Assembly (NCBI GenBank): GCA_035353855.1
Contig: DAOQAK010000004.1
Coordinates: forward strand, 1 to 64,000
DNA: 64,000 bases
Reading direction: 5' to 3'
From: Bacteroidales bacterium
GTDB taxonomy: Bacteria > Bacteroidota > Bacteroidia > Bacteroidales > CG2-30-32-10
The position numbers and the translations under genes are program-made. Below, piece after piece: positions 1-8,445 of the stretch (position 1 is its first letter; the number at the start of each line of letters is the position of its first letter). The notes below the pieces were generated by a model, which saw nothing but the letters and a program-made list of their open reading frames with translations, did not search any database and had not been told where the DNA came from.

Positions 1-92
1 CACTATTAAAGCGTTTTGATTTTTCCCTGCTTTTTTCCTGAGGAAACTCCAAAGTTAATAAAAAATAACATAATGGGATAAGATTATGTTTT

Positions 93-707
93 TTAAAATT
101 TCCCGAATTTCAGATTCACCATGGTATTAAAGCCATTCAGCACATCATGACTTTCATTATTAAGATAAATATCGGAAGTAAAACGATAGCTTGCTCCAAC
201 ACTTATCCTTATAAATTTTATAAGATTCATTTCCAGCTCAACTCCTGGTTCAGCAATAACGAAAGCATCAGCATCATCCAAAAAATATTCTTCATCCCAG
301 TTATCACTTATATTCATTTTCCCAACACCGCCCGCAGCAAGCAATACCGGAAACGAAAGATGTACAGGCGACTTAGGTAACAATATCGGTTCAAACATTA
401 AACCACCATACCCCCCTTGCAAACTGAAACCTGAATTTTCATGAAAATTACTTGCAAACCCACTTCCTGCCAAACCCCATGCAAAGTTGTGATTTATAAC
501 CCACATCAAACGCCCGCCAGATGTGAATGCATCTTTATCATCAATTAAACTATAGCCAACTGAAAATCCAAAGTACGCGCCGTGTGAAATCTTTTTATTT
601 CCGAAAATAGTTTTTATGTCATTACTATTTTTCGTTGAATCTTTCTGTGCATTTACTGAAAATGCAATAACAGAAAATAACAATGTAGCTAGAAAAATTT
701 TTTTCAT
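93..707 (-). CDS. Outer-membrane beta-barrel protein (hypothetical)
   Basis: A 204-residue protein of unknown function. The first 20 residues are a clear signal peptide (MKK start, hydrophobic core, cleavage after SVNA before QKDS). The mature part alternates hydrophobic and polar residues and is rich in Gly and aromatics, ending in a short strand with terminal Phe (NLKFGKF), as expected for an outer-membrane barrel. It lies 11 bp downstream of another small barrel-like gene and is the last gene of the minus-strand run headed by the ECF sigma factor, so it may belong to that envelope regulon. No family name can be given from sequence alone. Confidence 0.7.
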   Translation of the reverse strand: MKKIFLATLLFSVIAFSVNAQKDSTKNSNDIKTIFGNKKISHGAYFGFSVGYSLIDDKDAFTSGGRLMWVINHNFAWGLAGSGFASNFHENSGFSLQGGYGGLMFEPILLPKSPVHLSFPVLLAAGGVGKMNISDNWDEEYFLDDADAFVIAEPGVELEMNLIKFIRISVGASYRFTSDIYLNNESHDVLNGFNTMVNLKFGKF

Positions 708-718
708 ATAATTGAATT

Positions 719-1210
719 TTATTTGTTAAACATATAATGAATTGTTACTCCGAAATCCCACAGGTTTAGCCTGAAAACATTATGAAAGCTCAGCTCGGCA
801 AAAGGTTTGTATTCCAATCCGAATTTCAGCGGACATTTAAATAAACGGTATTCAAGTCCTACTACACCTTCAATTCCGGCGAGTGGCGCAGAGCGCATGT
901 GATAATCATAAGGCCATTCATCATCTTTCCAGTTATACCAACGCTCAAACCCAATATGACCGCCATAACCCTGGTATAAAAAAATATGATCCGAATAATT
1001 TAATAATACAGGCATATACTTTTCTTTCAAAACAGTAAACTGCATTCCGTTTTTTCGGAAACTTAACAAAGCCTGTGCTGCATTGCTTTCATCACTGAAC
1101 AGCTGCAATGAAATTCCTGCACTCTCGCCTCCTCTTATTCCTATAGCTCCTTTGTAATCCTGGGCATTAATTACAAGTGGGAAAAAAAGTAAAATCAAAA
1201 GTTTTTTCAT
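719..1210 (-). CDS. Small exported beta-barrel-like protein (hypothetical)
   Basis: About 163 residues. I chose the ATG at 1210 because it begins a standard signal peptide (MKKLLILLFFPLVINAQ); an in-frame ATG at 1228 would add six residues in front of it. The mature protein is rich in aromatic and glycine residues (YQGYGGHIGFERWYNW), with amphipathic strands and the C-terminal FGVTIHYMFNK. This resembles small Bacteroidota outer-membrane proteins related to DUF3575/OmpW-type barrels, but the family is not certain. It sits 11 bp upstream of the next barrel-like gene, probably in one transcript. Confidence 0.65.
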   Translation of the reverse strand: MKKLLILLFFPLVINAQDYKGAIGIRGGESAGISLQLFSDESNAAQALLSFRKNGMQFTVLKEKYMPVLLNYSDHIFLYQGYGGHIGFERWYNWKDDEWPYDYHMRSAPLAGIEGVVGLEYRLFKCPLKFGLEYKPFAELSFHNVFRLNLWDFGVTIHYMFNK

Positions 1211-1338
1211 ATTTAAAATATTTGTCATTTAATTGTCATTAATAGTTATTTGCTGCTTCGCAGCGTAATCTTATTTTAATTATTTTCTAATAATTTCAAT
1301 TTAATTCTCAATTCATAATTCTGCTTTCTGAATTATTT

Positions 1339-2061
1339 TTATTCATGAAGAACCATTCCCGAACCTGTAATATCGGTATTCACCACAGGATTTCCATAAT
1401 AATGAACCTTCCCGCTTCCCGAAATATGCACATCTAAAAATTTATTTACATTCACGTACATACTTCCCGAACCTGATATGTCGGCAAAGCAAGTATCCTG
1501 AACAAGACTTTGTGAATATATATCGCCCGAACCGCTGATATCAAAATCGGTTTCGTTTGCATTGCCCGCTAATTCTACTTTTCCCGAACCTGAAATTTTG
1601 GTTTTTATTTTATTACATGTTGCATTGCTCAATAAAATATCACCAGAACCATCAAGATGAATCGAAAAATAATTTGCGCTTATACTGTCGCAATCAATTT
1701 TTCCGCTTCCTTCCAAAGTAATAGAATTTACATAAGGAGCATGAATATATATTCTCATTGCACTGTGGTTTCTGAGGTTCCTGTGATCATGAGTTTTTAT
1801 TACAAGTTCTTCACCTGAAATTTCTGTCATGATGTATGGAATCAGGTTTTCTTCAGCAACTACCTGTGCGTAAAAAACGGAATCGTGAACTAAATAAACA
1901 TCATATGAACCCTCGGAGCGAAGTTCAGTGAATGAAGCAATGTTGCGGGTTTCGGTTACCACATTGTGGTTCCCGTCTATTGCATGAAAATTTGTACACG
2001 AAGTAAGATACATCAAACAAATAAATGCTGATGAAAATAAAAGTATGGCAGTGGTTTTCAT
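1339..2061 (-). CDS. Head-GIN domain (DUF2807) lipoprotein
   Basis: A 240-residue lipoprotein with a lipobox ending at Cys22 (YLTSC). The mature part fits the putative auto-transporter adhesin head GIN domain: a right-handed beta-helix with repeated G-S-G turns (GSGKID, GSGDI, GSGKV, GSGDIY, GSGSMY, GSGKVHYYG, GSGMV). The start of the domain, with ETRNIASFTELRSEGSYDVYL, is also typical. The family's role is unknown, but it is widespread in Bacteroidota, often beside ECF sigma/anti-sigma pairs, as here. It probably acts at the periplasmic or outer face of the outer membrane. The 204-bp gap to the upstream DUF4097-like gene holds a palindromic repeat. Confidence 0.85.
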   Translation of the reverse strand: MKTTAILLFSSAFICLMYLTSCTNFHAIDGNHNVVTETRNIASFTELRSEGSYDVYLVHDSVFYAQVVAEENLIPYIMTEISGEELVIKTHDHRNLRNHSAMRIYIHAPYVNSITLEGSGKIDCDSISANYFSIHLDGSGDILLSNATCNKIKTKISGSGKVELAGNANETDFDISGSGDIYSQSLVQDTCFADISGSGSMYVNVNKFLDVHISGSGKVHYYGNPVVNTDITGSGMVLHE

Positions 2062-2161
2062 AAAATATATTTTAGATTTACGATTTATTTTCTGTCTTCT
2101 GAATTAAAAGACAATTAAATTTTTGAAGGGTTGCAGAATTTGAAAAAATATTTTAAAAAAA

Positions 2162-2256
2162 ATTTCTCGCAGATGTACGCAAATAATAAAACGCTGATCA
2201 ACGCAGATATATTCAGCGTTCATTTGCGAATTTTTCGGCGAAAATCAGCGAGAAAT
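2162..2256. repeat. 95-bp imperfect palindromic intergenic repeat
   Basis: The ends ATTTCTCGC-A-GAT (2162-2174) and ATC-A-GCGAGAAAT (2244-2256) are inverted repeats. The interior carries further imperfectly paired, CGCAGAT/CGCTGAT-like words. It lies between two genes of the same operon and could fold as a long hairpin in the transcript. The word composition resembles the CGCAGATTACGCAGAT-type intergenic elements common in bacterial genomes (recollection, not searched). Confidence 0.6.
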
Positions 2257-2265
2257 AAAAAACAT

Positions 2266-3363
2266 TTACTTCGTGATGATGGTAAAACTTCCGCCGCTTG
2301 TGTTCAGCAAAATATTTTTTGTAACAGCAGTGTCGCTCCCTATTGAACCTTTCAATTTATAAGTTCCCGAACTATCGTTTAGCGTATCTTTTTGTAATCC
2401 GGTTAATGTTTGCGGATAAGATAAATCTGTTTTTTTGTATGTAACATCAACTAAAGATGAAAGTGATGATGGAACGGTTAATGAAATATCAGTATAGCTT
2501 GAAACAATATTCATACTTTTGAAATCGGTTGAAAGCCCTTGCAAAAGAAGGTTTCCAAATGATGTATTCAGGTTTAGCTGCGACTTTAAAATGCCGGCAT
2601 TGAAATATGTGAAATCTGTTTCACCACTTAAATATGATAAAGTATCAACATAAAATTTATCGCGCTTCGAATCCAATTCCAAACTTTCGGCACTAGCAAA
2701 ATTAAACTTTGATGAACGACCAACAATATTCAATTTCCCGGCTTTCTTTATTTCAAATTCAGCGTATGACGCTTCAATCTTCCCTTTCGCTATTTCGTTA
2801 ATTGCAGCATTACCAAACGACACATTGATTTTACTATCACCTGTTAAATTATTCGCTTTGAAATCGCCGTTGGAAAGTGTAAGCTGAAAAGCATTGCTGT
2901 GATTGGTTGTATAAACATTTCCATATTTGTTTTCAATAGACAAACTAATTGACGAAGGAATGGAAACAACATAAGTTATATTCACATAATTCCCTGAATT
3001 GATAAGCGAACTTGCCATGTCGCCTAAATCAGTCATAAGGCTGTTCTTACTGTCGAGAAAAACAGTTTTTGCAATTACATAATAAGGTGTTGATGTGAAA
3101 TTGAAATCGATGTTATTGATTTTTTTGTTAGCATCATCTTCTTTTTTATTTGCTACTTTCACATTTATTTCAAACTTCACGGAATCCTTGTCCCATGCCA
3201 CTACCTGCACATCGCCATATTTATTAGAAATCTGCACCGAACAATCTTTTGTAACAGGAAAAGTTTTCACCTGCGATTTTGTTCGCTCGTATGGTTGTGA
3301 ATGCAATGTAAAATTCATTGCAAACAAAACGATCATGAATAATATTCCGGATTTATATTTCAT
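2266..3363 (-). CDS. DUF4097-like beta-helix surface protein
   Basis: About 365 residues, beginning with a signal peptide (MKYKSGILFMIVLFAMNFTLHSQ). An ATG at 3381 would add six charged residues. It shows the DUF4097/DUF4098 pattern seen in proteins encoded next to anti-sigma factors: an N-terminal strand with ISNKYGDVQVVAWDKDSV, then repeats of short strands (ISLSIENKYGNVYTTN, LNTSFGNLLLQG). It overlaps or abuts the upstream anti-sigma gene, indicating translational coupling. It is likely exported and may sense or shape the envelope; the function is unproven. The downstream GIN lipoprotein has the same general fold. Confidence 0.75.
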   Translation of the reverse strand: MKYKSGILFMIVLFAMNFTLHSQPYERTKSQVKTFPVTKDCSVQISNKYGDVQVVAWDKDSVKFEINVKVANKKEDDANKKINNIDFNFTSTPYYVIAKTVFLDSKNSLMTDLGDMASSLINSGNYVNITYVVSIPSSISLSIENKYGNVYTTNHSNAFQLTLSNGDFKANNLTGDSKINVSFGNAAINEIAKGKIEASYAEFEIKKAGKLNIVGRSSKFNFASAESLELDSKRDKFYVDTLSYLSGETDFTYFNAGILKSQLNLNTSFGNLLLQGLSTDFKSMNIVSSYTDISLTVPSSLSSLVDVTYKKTDLSYPQTLTGLQKDTLNDSSGTYKLKGSIGSDTAVTKNILLNTSGGSFTIITK

Positions 3364-4033
3364 ATTGTTTCTTTTTTTCATCTTTATTAACGATTGATTT
3401 TAACTGTTCAAGGATATTCTCTAAAATTTCCAAACGCATGCGATAGTTGAGTATCATGGCCTCTACAACTTCACTGTTATTGATATTATCTTTCAAATCA
3501 TTTCGCAACGATTTATATACAGTATCCAGTTTTGCAAATTCAACATTCACCTGCTTGTCGATATCAGGACTGTAGCTTGCATAATGAATCATCATGTTGC
3601 GTGTTTGATTTATCTGAATAGTGTAATATTGCGTAGCTTCGAGCAATTCAGCCGGAAGTACATCATCATGCTGTGGTTTTGCAACAACATTATTTTTTGT
3701 TTCAGCAATATAATTATTTGTAGTTTGAACTTGTTGAAGCGGAGTTTCAACCGGTTTCACAATTTTAATGACAGGATGTAATTTAATGTTGCTGCGCATA
3801 GCCGTAGCGTTAGCCGTAGAGCTGCTTTGCGTGAGATCTTTCAGGTACCATGCCGTGAAGAAAATAATTACCGCAGCGGCAACCTGCCATGCAATGCGAA
3901 TCCAGAAAATATTTTTTCTTTTTTTAATTTCAATATCATTTGAAATCTTATCCCACAACGCATCGGACGGCTCGTCGGCATCGAACTGCGAACGATTATC
4001 ACGAATAAATTTTTCCAGTTTATCTTCTTTCAT
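3353..4033 (-). CDS. Anti-sigma factor, single-pass membrane protein
   Basis: A 226-residue protein with a cytoplasmic N-terminus of about 42 residues (EKFIRDNRSQFDADEPSDALWDKI), which is the typical sigma-binding segment of Bacteroidota anti-sigma factors. One transmembrane helix follows at about 43-64 (IAWQVAAAVIIFFTAWYL), then a periplasmic region with a predicted helical/coiled C-terminus. Its start overlaps the stop of the ECF sigma gene by 14 bp, the classical sigma/anti-sigma arrangement, so it most likely sequesters that sigma factor. No zinc-binding HxxxCxxC motif is present, so it is not a ZAS-type factor. Confidence 0.8.
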   Translation of the reverse strand: MKEDKLEKFIRDNRSQFDADEPSDALWDKISNDIEIKKRKNIFWIRIAWQVAAAVIIFFTAWYLKDLTQSSSTANATAMRSNIKLHPVIKIVKPVETPLQQVQTTNNYIAETKNNVVAKPQHDDVLPAELLEATQYYTIQINQTRNMMIHYASYSPDIDKQVNVEFAKLDTVYKSLRNDLKDNINNSEVVEAMILNYRMRLEILENILEQLKSIVNKDEKKKQYEI

Positions 4034-4595
4034 AATTCATTTGCGTTAAAATTTCTTTTACTTTTTGTCGTGCACGCATGTATTGCGATTTTGATGTTGA
4101 TTCGGTGATATGCAGTATTTGCGCTATTTCCACATGGTCGTAACCTTCAAGCAGGTAAAGCGAAAAAATTGTTTTGCTTCCATCGGGCAACTGGTTCATT
4201 GCTTTCTTCACATTTTCAACACTCATTGCCAATTCATATTCCGATGGACGGTCATCATTTTCTTCAGGAATGTCGAGCGTTTCCATATCATCCAAATAAT
4301 CAAGTTCTGCTTTTTTACGTTTCATCTCGTTAATGCAATGGTTCACTACAATTTGTTTAAGCCATGCGCCGAAGGTCGATTCAAAGCGGAATGTTTTGAG
4401 TCGTTGAAAAGCTTCGGCAAAACATTCCTGTAACATATCCTCGGCTTCCTCGCGTGTATTCAACATGCGAAGACAAATATTGAACATACCTTTTGCATAC
4501 ATCTTGTAAAGCTGATGCTGTGCACTGCGCTCACCTCGCAAGCATTGTTCAATTAAAGCCCTGTTGATATCAACTACGTTTTCGGCCAAATGCAT
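4020..4595 (-). CDS. ECF-type RNA polymerase sigma factor
   Basis: A 191-residue sigma-70 family protein with only regions 2 and 4. Region 2 spans about residues 28-95 (AEDMLQECFAEAFQRLKTF, FGAWLKQIVVNHCINEMKRKK) and region 4 about 130-185 (LPDGSKTIFSLYLLEGYDHVEIAQIL, ITESTSKSQYMRARQKVKEIL). It directs RNA polymerase to a small regulon, probably including its own operon. It is first in a minus-strand run with the anti-sigma factor and surface proteins, and is probably released by an envelope signal. The 5' flank is a long AT-rich intergenic region. Confidence 0.92.
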   Translation of the reverse strand: MHLAENVVDINRALIEQCLRGERSAQHQLYKMYAKGMFNICLRMLNTREEAEDMLQECFAEAFQRLKTFRFESTFGAWLKQIVVNHCINEMKRKKAELDYLDDMETLDIPEENDDRPSEYELAMSVENVKKAMNQLPDGSKTIFSLYLLEGYDHVEIAQILHITESTSKSQYMRARQKVKEILTQMNYERR

Positions 4596-4940
4596 TTACC
4601 TTTCATGAATAAAAGACAGAATAAAATATTAAGGGTTGCAAAATCACCAATAATTATTTCAAAGATAAGAAGAAGAAGGGAAAAGTTAAAAGGCATAAGT
4701 TGACAAGGCATAAGGCATAAGGAAATATTTATTGCAAATTAATGATGCCCGCCTAACTGGCGAGGTTGAGAAAATGTAAAATGATAAATGTTTAATTTTA
4801 AATTTGTTTTACAATTTGATATATTTACAAAGAAATTTAAATATAGTTACTTACTAAAGAAGAAATAGTTTTAAAAGAGAAACAGAAACATTATAGCCAA
4901 TGCCAAAATTTAATGACAGGCAAAATTATTATTACAAACT
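4596..4940. other. Intergenic region upstream of the sigma operon
   Basis: About 345 bases with no supportable gene. It holds three closely spaced copies of AGGCATAAG (about 4688-4720) and a small inverted repeat CGCC-TAACT-GGCG (4750-4762). The operon promoter should lie near 4600-4660 on the minus strand, but I cannot pick a convincing -33/-7 pair. Confidence 0.4.
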
Positions 4941-5090
4941 ATGACAAATTATCTGACAGTTTTTCGCAAACTGTTTACGACTAACTCAGACAGACAAGAA
5001 AGAAAATATGATCTGCCCACGCTTCGCATTTTTAAAAATTTCGAGCAATGGCAAATTGAAGAAACTGCAAATTATTTAAAAGAGTATTGA
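4941..5090 (+). CDS. Possible 49-residue small protein or gene remnant
   Basis: An ATG-initiated frame of 49 codons ending in TGA, 28 bp before the lipoprotein gene. The peptide is charged and helical at its C-terminus (EQWQIEETANYLKEY) and begins MTNYLTVFRKLF. It has no signal peptide and no recognisable domain. It may be a real small gene co-transcribed with the lipoprotein, or the decayed end of a lost gene. Low confidence. Confidence 0.2.
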   Translation: MTNYLTVFRKLFTTNSDRQERKYDLPTLRIFKNFEQWQIEETANYLKEY

Positions 5091-5118
5091 AAATAAAAAG
5101 AAACTTAAATATAAAACC

Positions 5119-5700
5119 ATGAAAAAATTAATTGCAATTTTGTCAATCATTCTAATATTAGGAGGGGCTGCCTGCAAACACAAAAATCCTGTTGATAAAT
5201 TTAATGAAGATATTGCTAAAATAGGGGTAGAAGGATGCAGTGAATTCAATAAATCAATGAGTGAAGTTGATGCAAAAATGACAAAATTGACCGATAAGTA
5301 TCGTGTATTAAAAAACAAAAATAATTATGATACTCTTTTCTCAATATCAACAACTGAACACTTTTTTATTCCAAATATTAGAAAATCTTTAAAAGATAAG
5401 AAAGAACAAATAAAAATTATTAATTTATATAAGGACTCTGCAACTATAATAAACAATTCAACAAAACCTATTAGTCTTGTAAAATTTCAACTCACATACT
5501 ATAAACGCATTTCTTTAGATGGCAAATTAATGTATTCAGTAATTAAGGGTTATGAAACTTATGCAATTAATGATAATAGTGGAGATGGATTAAGTGGAGA
5601 TGAAGTATTATTACCAGGTGCAAAAAAAACATTTAATTTATATATTCCACCATGTAGTAGCTATGACAAAGTAACAATTGACTTAATTCACTATTGGTAA
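5119..5700 (+). CDS. Hypothetical lipoprotein
   Basis: A 193-residue protein with a lipoprotein signal peptide (MKKLIAILSIILILGGAAC, Cys19). The first mature part is charged and helical (KMTKLTDKYRVLKNKNN). The C-terminal half, from about residue 85, looks like a beta-sandwich (SATIINNSTKPISLVKFQLTYYKR, then DEVLLPGAKKTFNLYIPPC). This resembles single immunoglobulin-like or FxLYD-like domains of small lipoproteins. It stands alone on the plus strand with its own downstream hairpin terminator. I do not recognise a function. Confidence 0.65.
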   Translation: MKKLIAILSIILILGGAACKHKNPVDKFNEDIAKIGVEGCSEFNKSMSEVDAKMTKLTDKYRVLKNKNNYDTLFSISTTEHFFIPNIRKSLKDKKEQIKIINLYKDSATIINNSTKPISLVKFQLTYYKRISLDGKLMYSVIKGYETYAINDNSGDGLSGDEVLLPGAKKTFNLYIPPCSSYDKVTIDLIHYW

Positions 5701-5816
5701 AGCATGTAAAATCATAATAATTAATAAAATAATTAACTATGGAATGGATTACAAAAATAACCTATTTGATGCGCATATCTTGACACGTATAAAAGAACTA
5801 AAATAATTTAAAGAAA

Positions 5817-5863
5817 CCTCAAAAGACTCTACCCTCAAGCCATCGCAGGCTTTTGAGGTTTTT
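5817..5863 (+). terminator. Rho-independent terminator after the lipoprotein gene
   Basis: The stem CCTCAAAAG (5817-5825) pairs exactly with CTTTTGAGG (5850-5858), followed by five T residues. The loop of about 24 nt contains a further partial pairing. It lies 117 bp past the lipoprotein stop. Confidence 0.7.
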
Positions 5864-5876
5864 CAAACACACAAAA

Positions 5877-5912
5877 AAAAGAAGCGGCTTTAAATTTAAA
5901 GCCGCTTCTTTT
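5877..5912 (-). terminator. Strong terminator after groEL (36-bp perfect palindrome)
   Basis: The central 28 bases (5881-5908, GAAGCGGCTTTAAA and its exact complement) extend through flanking A4/T4 to a perfect 36-bp palindrome. On the minus strand it is followed by a T-run (A-tract 5873-5880 on the plus strand), so it terminates groESL. It could also act on plus-strand read-through. Confidence 0.85.
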
Positions 5913-5959
5913 ATTTATTTCATGATAAAAGATTTTCTCATTTATCATTTAAAATTATT

Positions 5960-7600
5960 TTAATAATCCATTCCACCCATACCGCCCATTCCACCTGGCA
6001 TTGGAGGCATAGCAGGAGTTTTTTCTTTCACTTCAGAAATCACACATTCGGTAGTTAATAACATACCTGCAATTGATGCTGCATTTTCCAAAGCAATACG
6101 TGTAACCTTGGTTGGGTCGATAACGCCTGATTTGTATAGGTTTTCATATTTGTCAGTTCTTGCATTGTAACCAAAGTCTTCTTTTCCTTCTTTTACTTTC
6201 TGAACAACGATTGAACCTTCGATCCCAGCATTCTCAACAATCATGCGCAATGGTTCTTCCAATGCTCTGCGGATAATCTGGATACCTGTATTTTCATCTT
6301 CATTATCACCTTTTAATTTATCAAGAGCAGAAATAGCCCTGATAAAAGCAACACCACCACCGGGAACTATACCTTCTTCAATAGCTGCGCGGGTTGCATG
6401 TAATGCGTCATCAAAACGGTCTTTCTTTTCTTTCATTTCAACTTCACTTGCTGCACCAACATATAATACAGCTACGCCACCTGATAATTTTGCAAGACGT
6501 TCCTGTAATTTTTCTTTATCGTAATCAGAAGTTGTTTTTTCGATCTGGGCTTTAATCTGGTTAACGCGGGCAGTAATGTTTTCTTTCTTACCTTTCCCGT
6601 TAACAATAGTTGTGTTGTCTTTATCAACAACAATTTTTTCAGCCTGGCCTAAATAAGATAAATCAGCGTTTTCCAGTTTATATCCTTGTTCTTCACTGAT
6701 GACAACACCACCGGTAAGCACTGCGATATCCTGTAACATTTCTTTTCTTCTGTCGCCAAAGCCCGGAGCTTTAACAGCACATATTTTCAGCGAACCGCGA
6801 ATCTTATTTACAACTAAAGTAGCTAAAGCTTCGCCTTCAACTTCTTCAGAAATGATGATCAAAGGACGACCAGTCTGAACGGTCTTTTCAAGAATTGGAA
6901 GAAAATCTTTCATTCCTGAAATCTTCTTATCATAAATTAAGATATAAGGTTCTTCCATTACTGATTCCATTTTTTCAGGATCGGTAACAAAATAAGGAGA
7001 GATGTAACCGCGGTCGAATTGCATACCTTCAACAACTTTCACAGTTGTATCGGTTCCTTTTGCTTCTTCAATTGTGATAACACCTTCTTTTTTCACCTGG
7101 CGCATTGCATCGGCAATATGTTTTCCAATTACAGAATCATTATTTGCAGAAATAGTAGCAACCTGTTCAATTTTTTCGAAACTGTCGCCAACTTCTTTTG
7201 ATTGTGATTTTAAATGTGCAACAATAGTTTCAACAGCTTTGTCGATACCGCGTTTCAAATCCATAGGATTTGCACCTGCTGTTACATTTTTTAAACCTGT
7301 GTTGATAATTGATTGAGCAAGAACTGTAGCAGTAGTAGTTCCATCACCGGCAATATCAGCAGTTTTAGAAGCAACTTCTTTTACAAGTTGTGCACCGATA
7401 TTTTCGATTGCATCTTTCAGTTCAATTTCTTTAGCAACAGTAACGCCGTCTTTAGTCATTTGTGGCGCACCGAATTTTTTTTCAATAATTACATTTCTTC
7501 CTTTAGGTCCTAATGTAACTTTTACTGCATTTGACATTGCATCAACACCTTTTTTTAACTGGTCGCGTGCTTCTATGTTGTATTTAATTTCTTTTGCCAT
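5960..7600 (-). CDS. groEL: Chaperonin GroEL (Hsp60)
   Basis: A 546-residue, full-length group I chaperonin subunit that forms the double heptameric ring in the cytosol and folds proteins with ATP and GroES. It shows the equatorial nucleotide-binding segment (TLGPKGRNVIIEKKFG, AGDGTTTATVLAQ) and the apical-domain signature (LEKTVQTGRPLIIISEEVEGEAL). The C-terminal tail is Gly-Gly-Met-rich (PGGMGGMGGMDY). It lies 35 bp downstream of groES in a two-gene operon and is followed by a strong palindromic terminator. No CIRCE operator was seen upstream. Confidence 0.99.
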   Translation of the reverse strand: MAKEIKYNIEARDQLKKGVDAMSNAVKVTLGPKGRNVIIEKKFGAPQMTKDGVTVAKEIELKDAIENIGAQLVKEVASKTADIAGDGTTTATVLAQSIINTGLKNVTAGANPMDLKRGIDKAVETIVAHLKSQSKEVGDSFEKIEQVATISANNDSVIGKHIADAMRQVKKEGVITIEEAKGTDTTVKVVEGMQFDRGYISPYFVTDPEKMESVMEEPYILIYDKKISGMKDFLPILEKTVQTGRPLIIISEEVEGEALATLVVNKIRGSLKICAVKAPGFGDRRKEMLQDIAVLTGGVVISEEQGYKLENADLSYLGQAEKIVVDKDNTTIVNGKGKKENITARVNQIKAQIEKTTSDYDKEKLQERLAKLSGGVAVLYVGAASEVEMKEKKDRFDDALHATRAAIEEGIVPGGGVAFIRAISALDKLKGDNEDENTGIQIIRRALEEPLRMIVENAGIEGSIVVQKVKEGKEDFGYNARTDKYENLYKSGVIDPTKVTRIALENAASIAGMLLTTECVISEVKEKTPAMPPMPGGMGGMGGMDY

Positions 7601-7635
7601 GATTTATGGATTTTAATTGTTTGTTATTTGTTAAA

Positions 7636-7914
7636 TTATACTATTGCATAGATATCTGATTCTTTCATGATAAGGTAATCCTTACCATCAACAGTAATCT
7701 CAGTACCTGCGTACTTTCCGTACAGAACGCTATCGCCTACTTTTACAGTAACAGGCTCATCTTTTTTACCGGGACCAACTGCTACGATTGTACCTTTCTG
7801 TGGTTTTTCTTTTGCTGTATCAGGAATGATGATACCGCCAGCAGTTTTTGATTCAGCAGCAGCAGGTTCTACCAATACTCTGTCTGCTAATGGTTTGATG
7901 TTAACTTTTGCCAT
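7636..7914 (-). CDS. groES: Co-chaperonin GroES (Hsp10)
   Basis: A 92-residue lid protein that caps GroEL. It starts MAKVNIKPLADRVLVEP, contains the mobile-loop segment around ESKTAGGIIIPDTAKEKPQ, and ends with YLIMKESDIYAIV. The length is normal for the family. It is first in the groES-groEL operon. The 5' region (7915-8040) is AT-rich, with no inverted repeat of CIRCE type, so regulation is probably by a promoter recognised by an alternative or housekeeping sigma factor; this is inferred only from absence. Confidence 0.98.
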   Translation of the reverse strand: MAKVNIKPLADRVLVEPAAAESKTAGGIIIPDTAKEKPQKGTIVAVGPGKKDEPVTVKVGDSVLYGKYAGTEITVDGKDYLIMKESDIYAIV

Positions 7915-8041
7915 GATTTTTTTATTTTTTGTTAAACAATTATTTTTAATGTGAAAGGATATTTCGAGGGCACTATTGTCATTTTCTATGCCAAAGCAAA
8001 TATTAATTTTTTTATAGACAATTTTTCATAGTTCCTGAATA

Positions 8042-8084
8042 AGTATAAAAAAAATGTCAGAATCTTAATGACATTCTGACATTT
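8042..8084 (-). terminator. Rho-independent terminator after secG
   Basis: The stem AAATGTCAGAAT (8052-8063) pairs with ATTCTGACATTT (8073-8084) across a 9-nt loop. On the minus strand it is followed by a T-rich run. It separates the secG operon from groESL. Confidence 0.8.
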
Positions 8085-8107
8085 CATATATGAGTAATTT
8101 CAATATA

Positions 8108-8431
8108 TTATTCAGTTTTTTCAGGTGTAGCCTGATAATCGTCAATAGGAGAAGTATTTTCGATTTTCTCCTGGAGTGTACTTCCTTTTGTTGCTGCTGT
8201 TTCCTTAGGAATAATTATTGCCGTAAGTAAACTAAGAACAAGCAGCGCTATAGCTAAAGTCCAGGTAGCTTTTTCAAGGAAATCGGCAGTTTTTCTAACA
8301 CCCATTATCTGGTTTGATGAACTAAAATTTGATGCCAGTCCGCCACCCTTTGAATTCTGAACGACAACAACAAGTATAAGTAAAACGCAAACTATAAGAA
8401 TAATTGCTAATACAAAATTAAATGTTCCCAT
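8108..8431 (-). CDS. secG: Protein-export membrane protein SecG
   Basis: About 107 residues, the auxiliary subunit of the SecYEG translocon. There are two transmembrane helices (about residues 3-23 and 52-74) separated by the conserved cytoplasmic loop VQNSKGGGLASNFSSSNQIMGVRKTADFLEKATW, the family signature. The C-terminus is a short charged tail. I chose the ATG at 8431; an in-frame TTG at 8437 adds two residues. It is the last gene of the regulator-lptE-TPR-secG operon, 14 bp after the TPR gene and just before a terminator. Confidence 0.95.
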   Translation of the reverse strand: MGTFNFVLAIILIVCVLLILVVVVQNSKGGGLASNFSSSNQIMGVRKTADFLEKATWTLAIALLVLSLLTAIIIPKETAATKGSTLQEKIENTSPIDDYQATPEKTE

Positions 8432-8445
8432 AATCAACTAATTTT

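Noticed and set aside
2131..2346. 71-codon plus-strand frame
   Set aside because: It runs through the palindromic repeat and into the antisense of the DUF4097-like gene; no start signal or domain.
5741..5785. 14-codon frame starting MEWITKITYL
   Set aside because: Too short, no context, and it overlaps the region before the terminator.
7915..8040. Possible CIRCE operator upstream of groES
   Set aside because: No TTAGCACTC / GAGTGCTAA inverted repeat is present.
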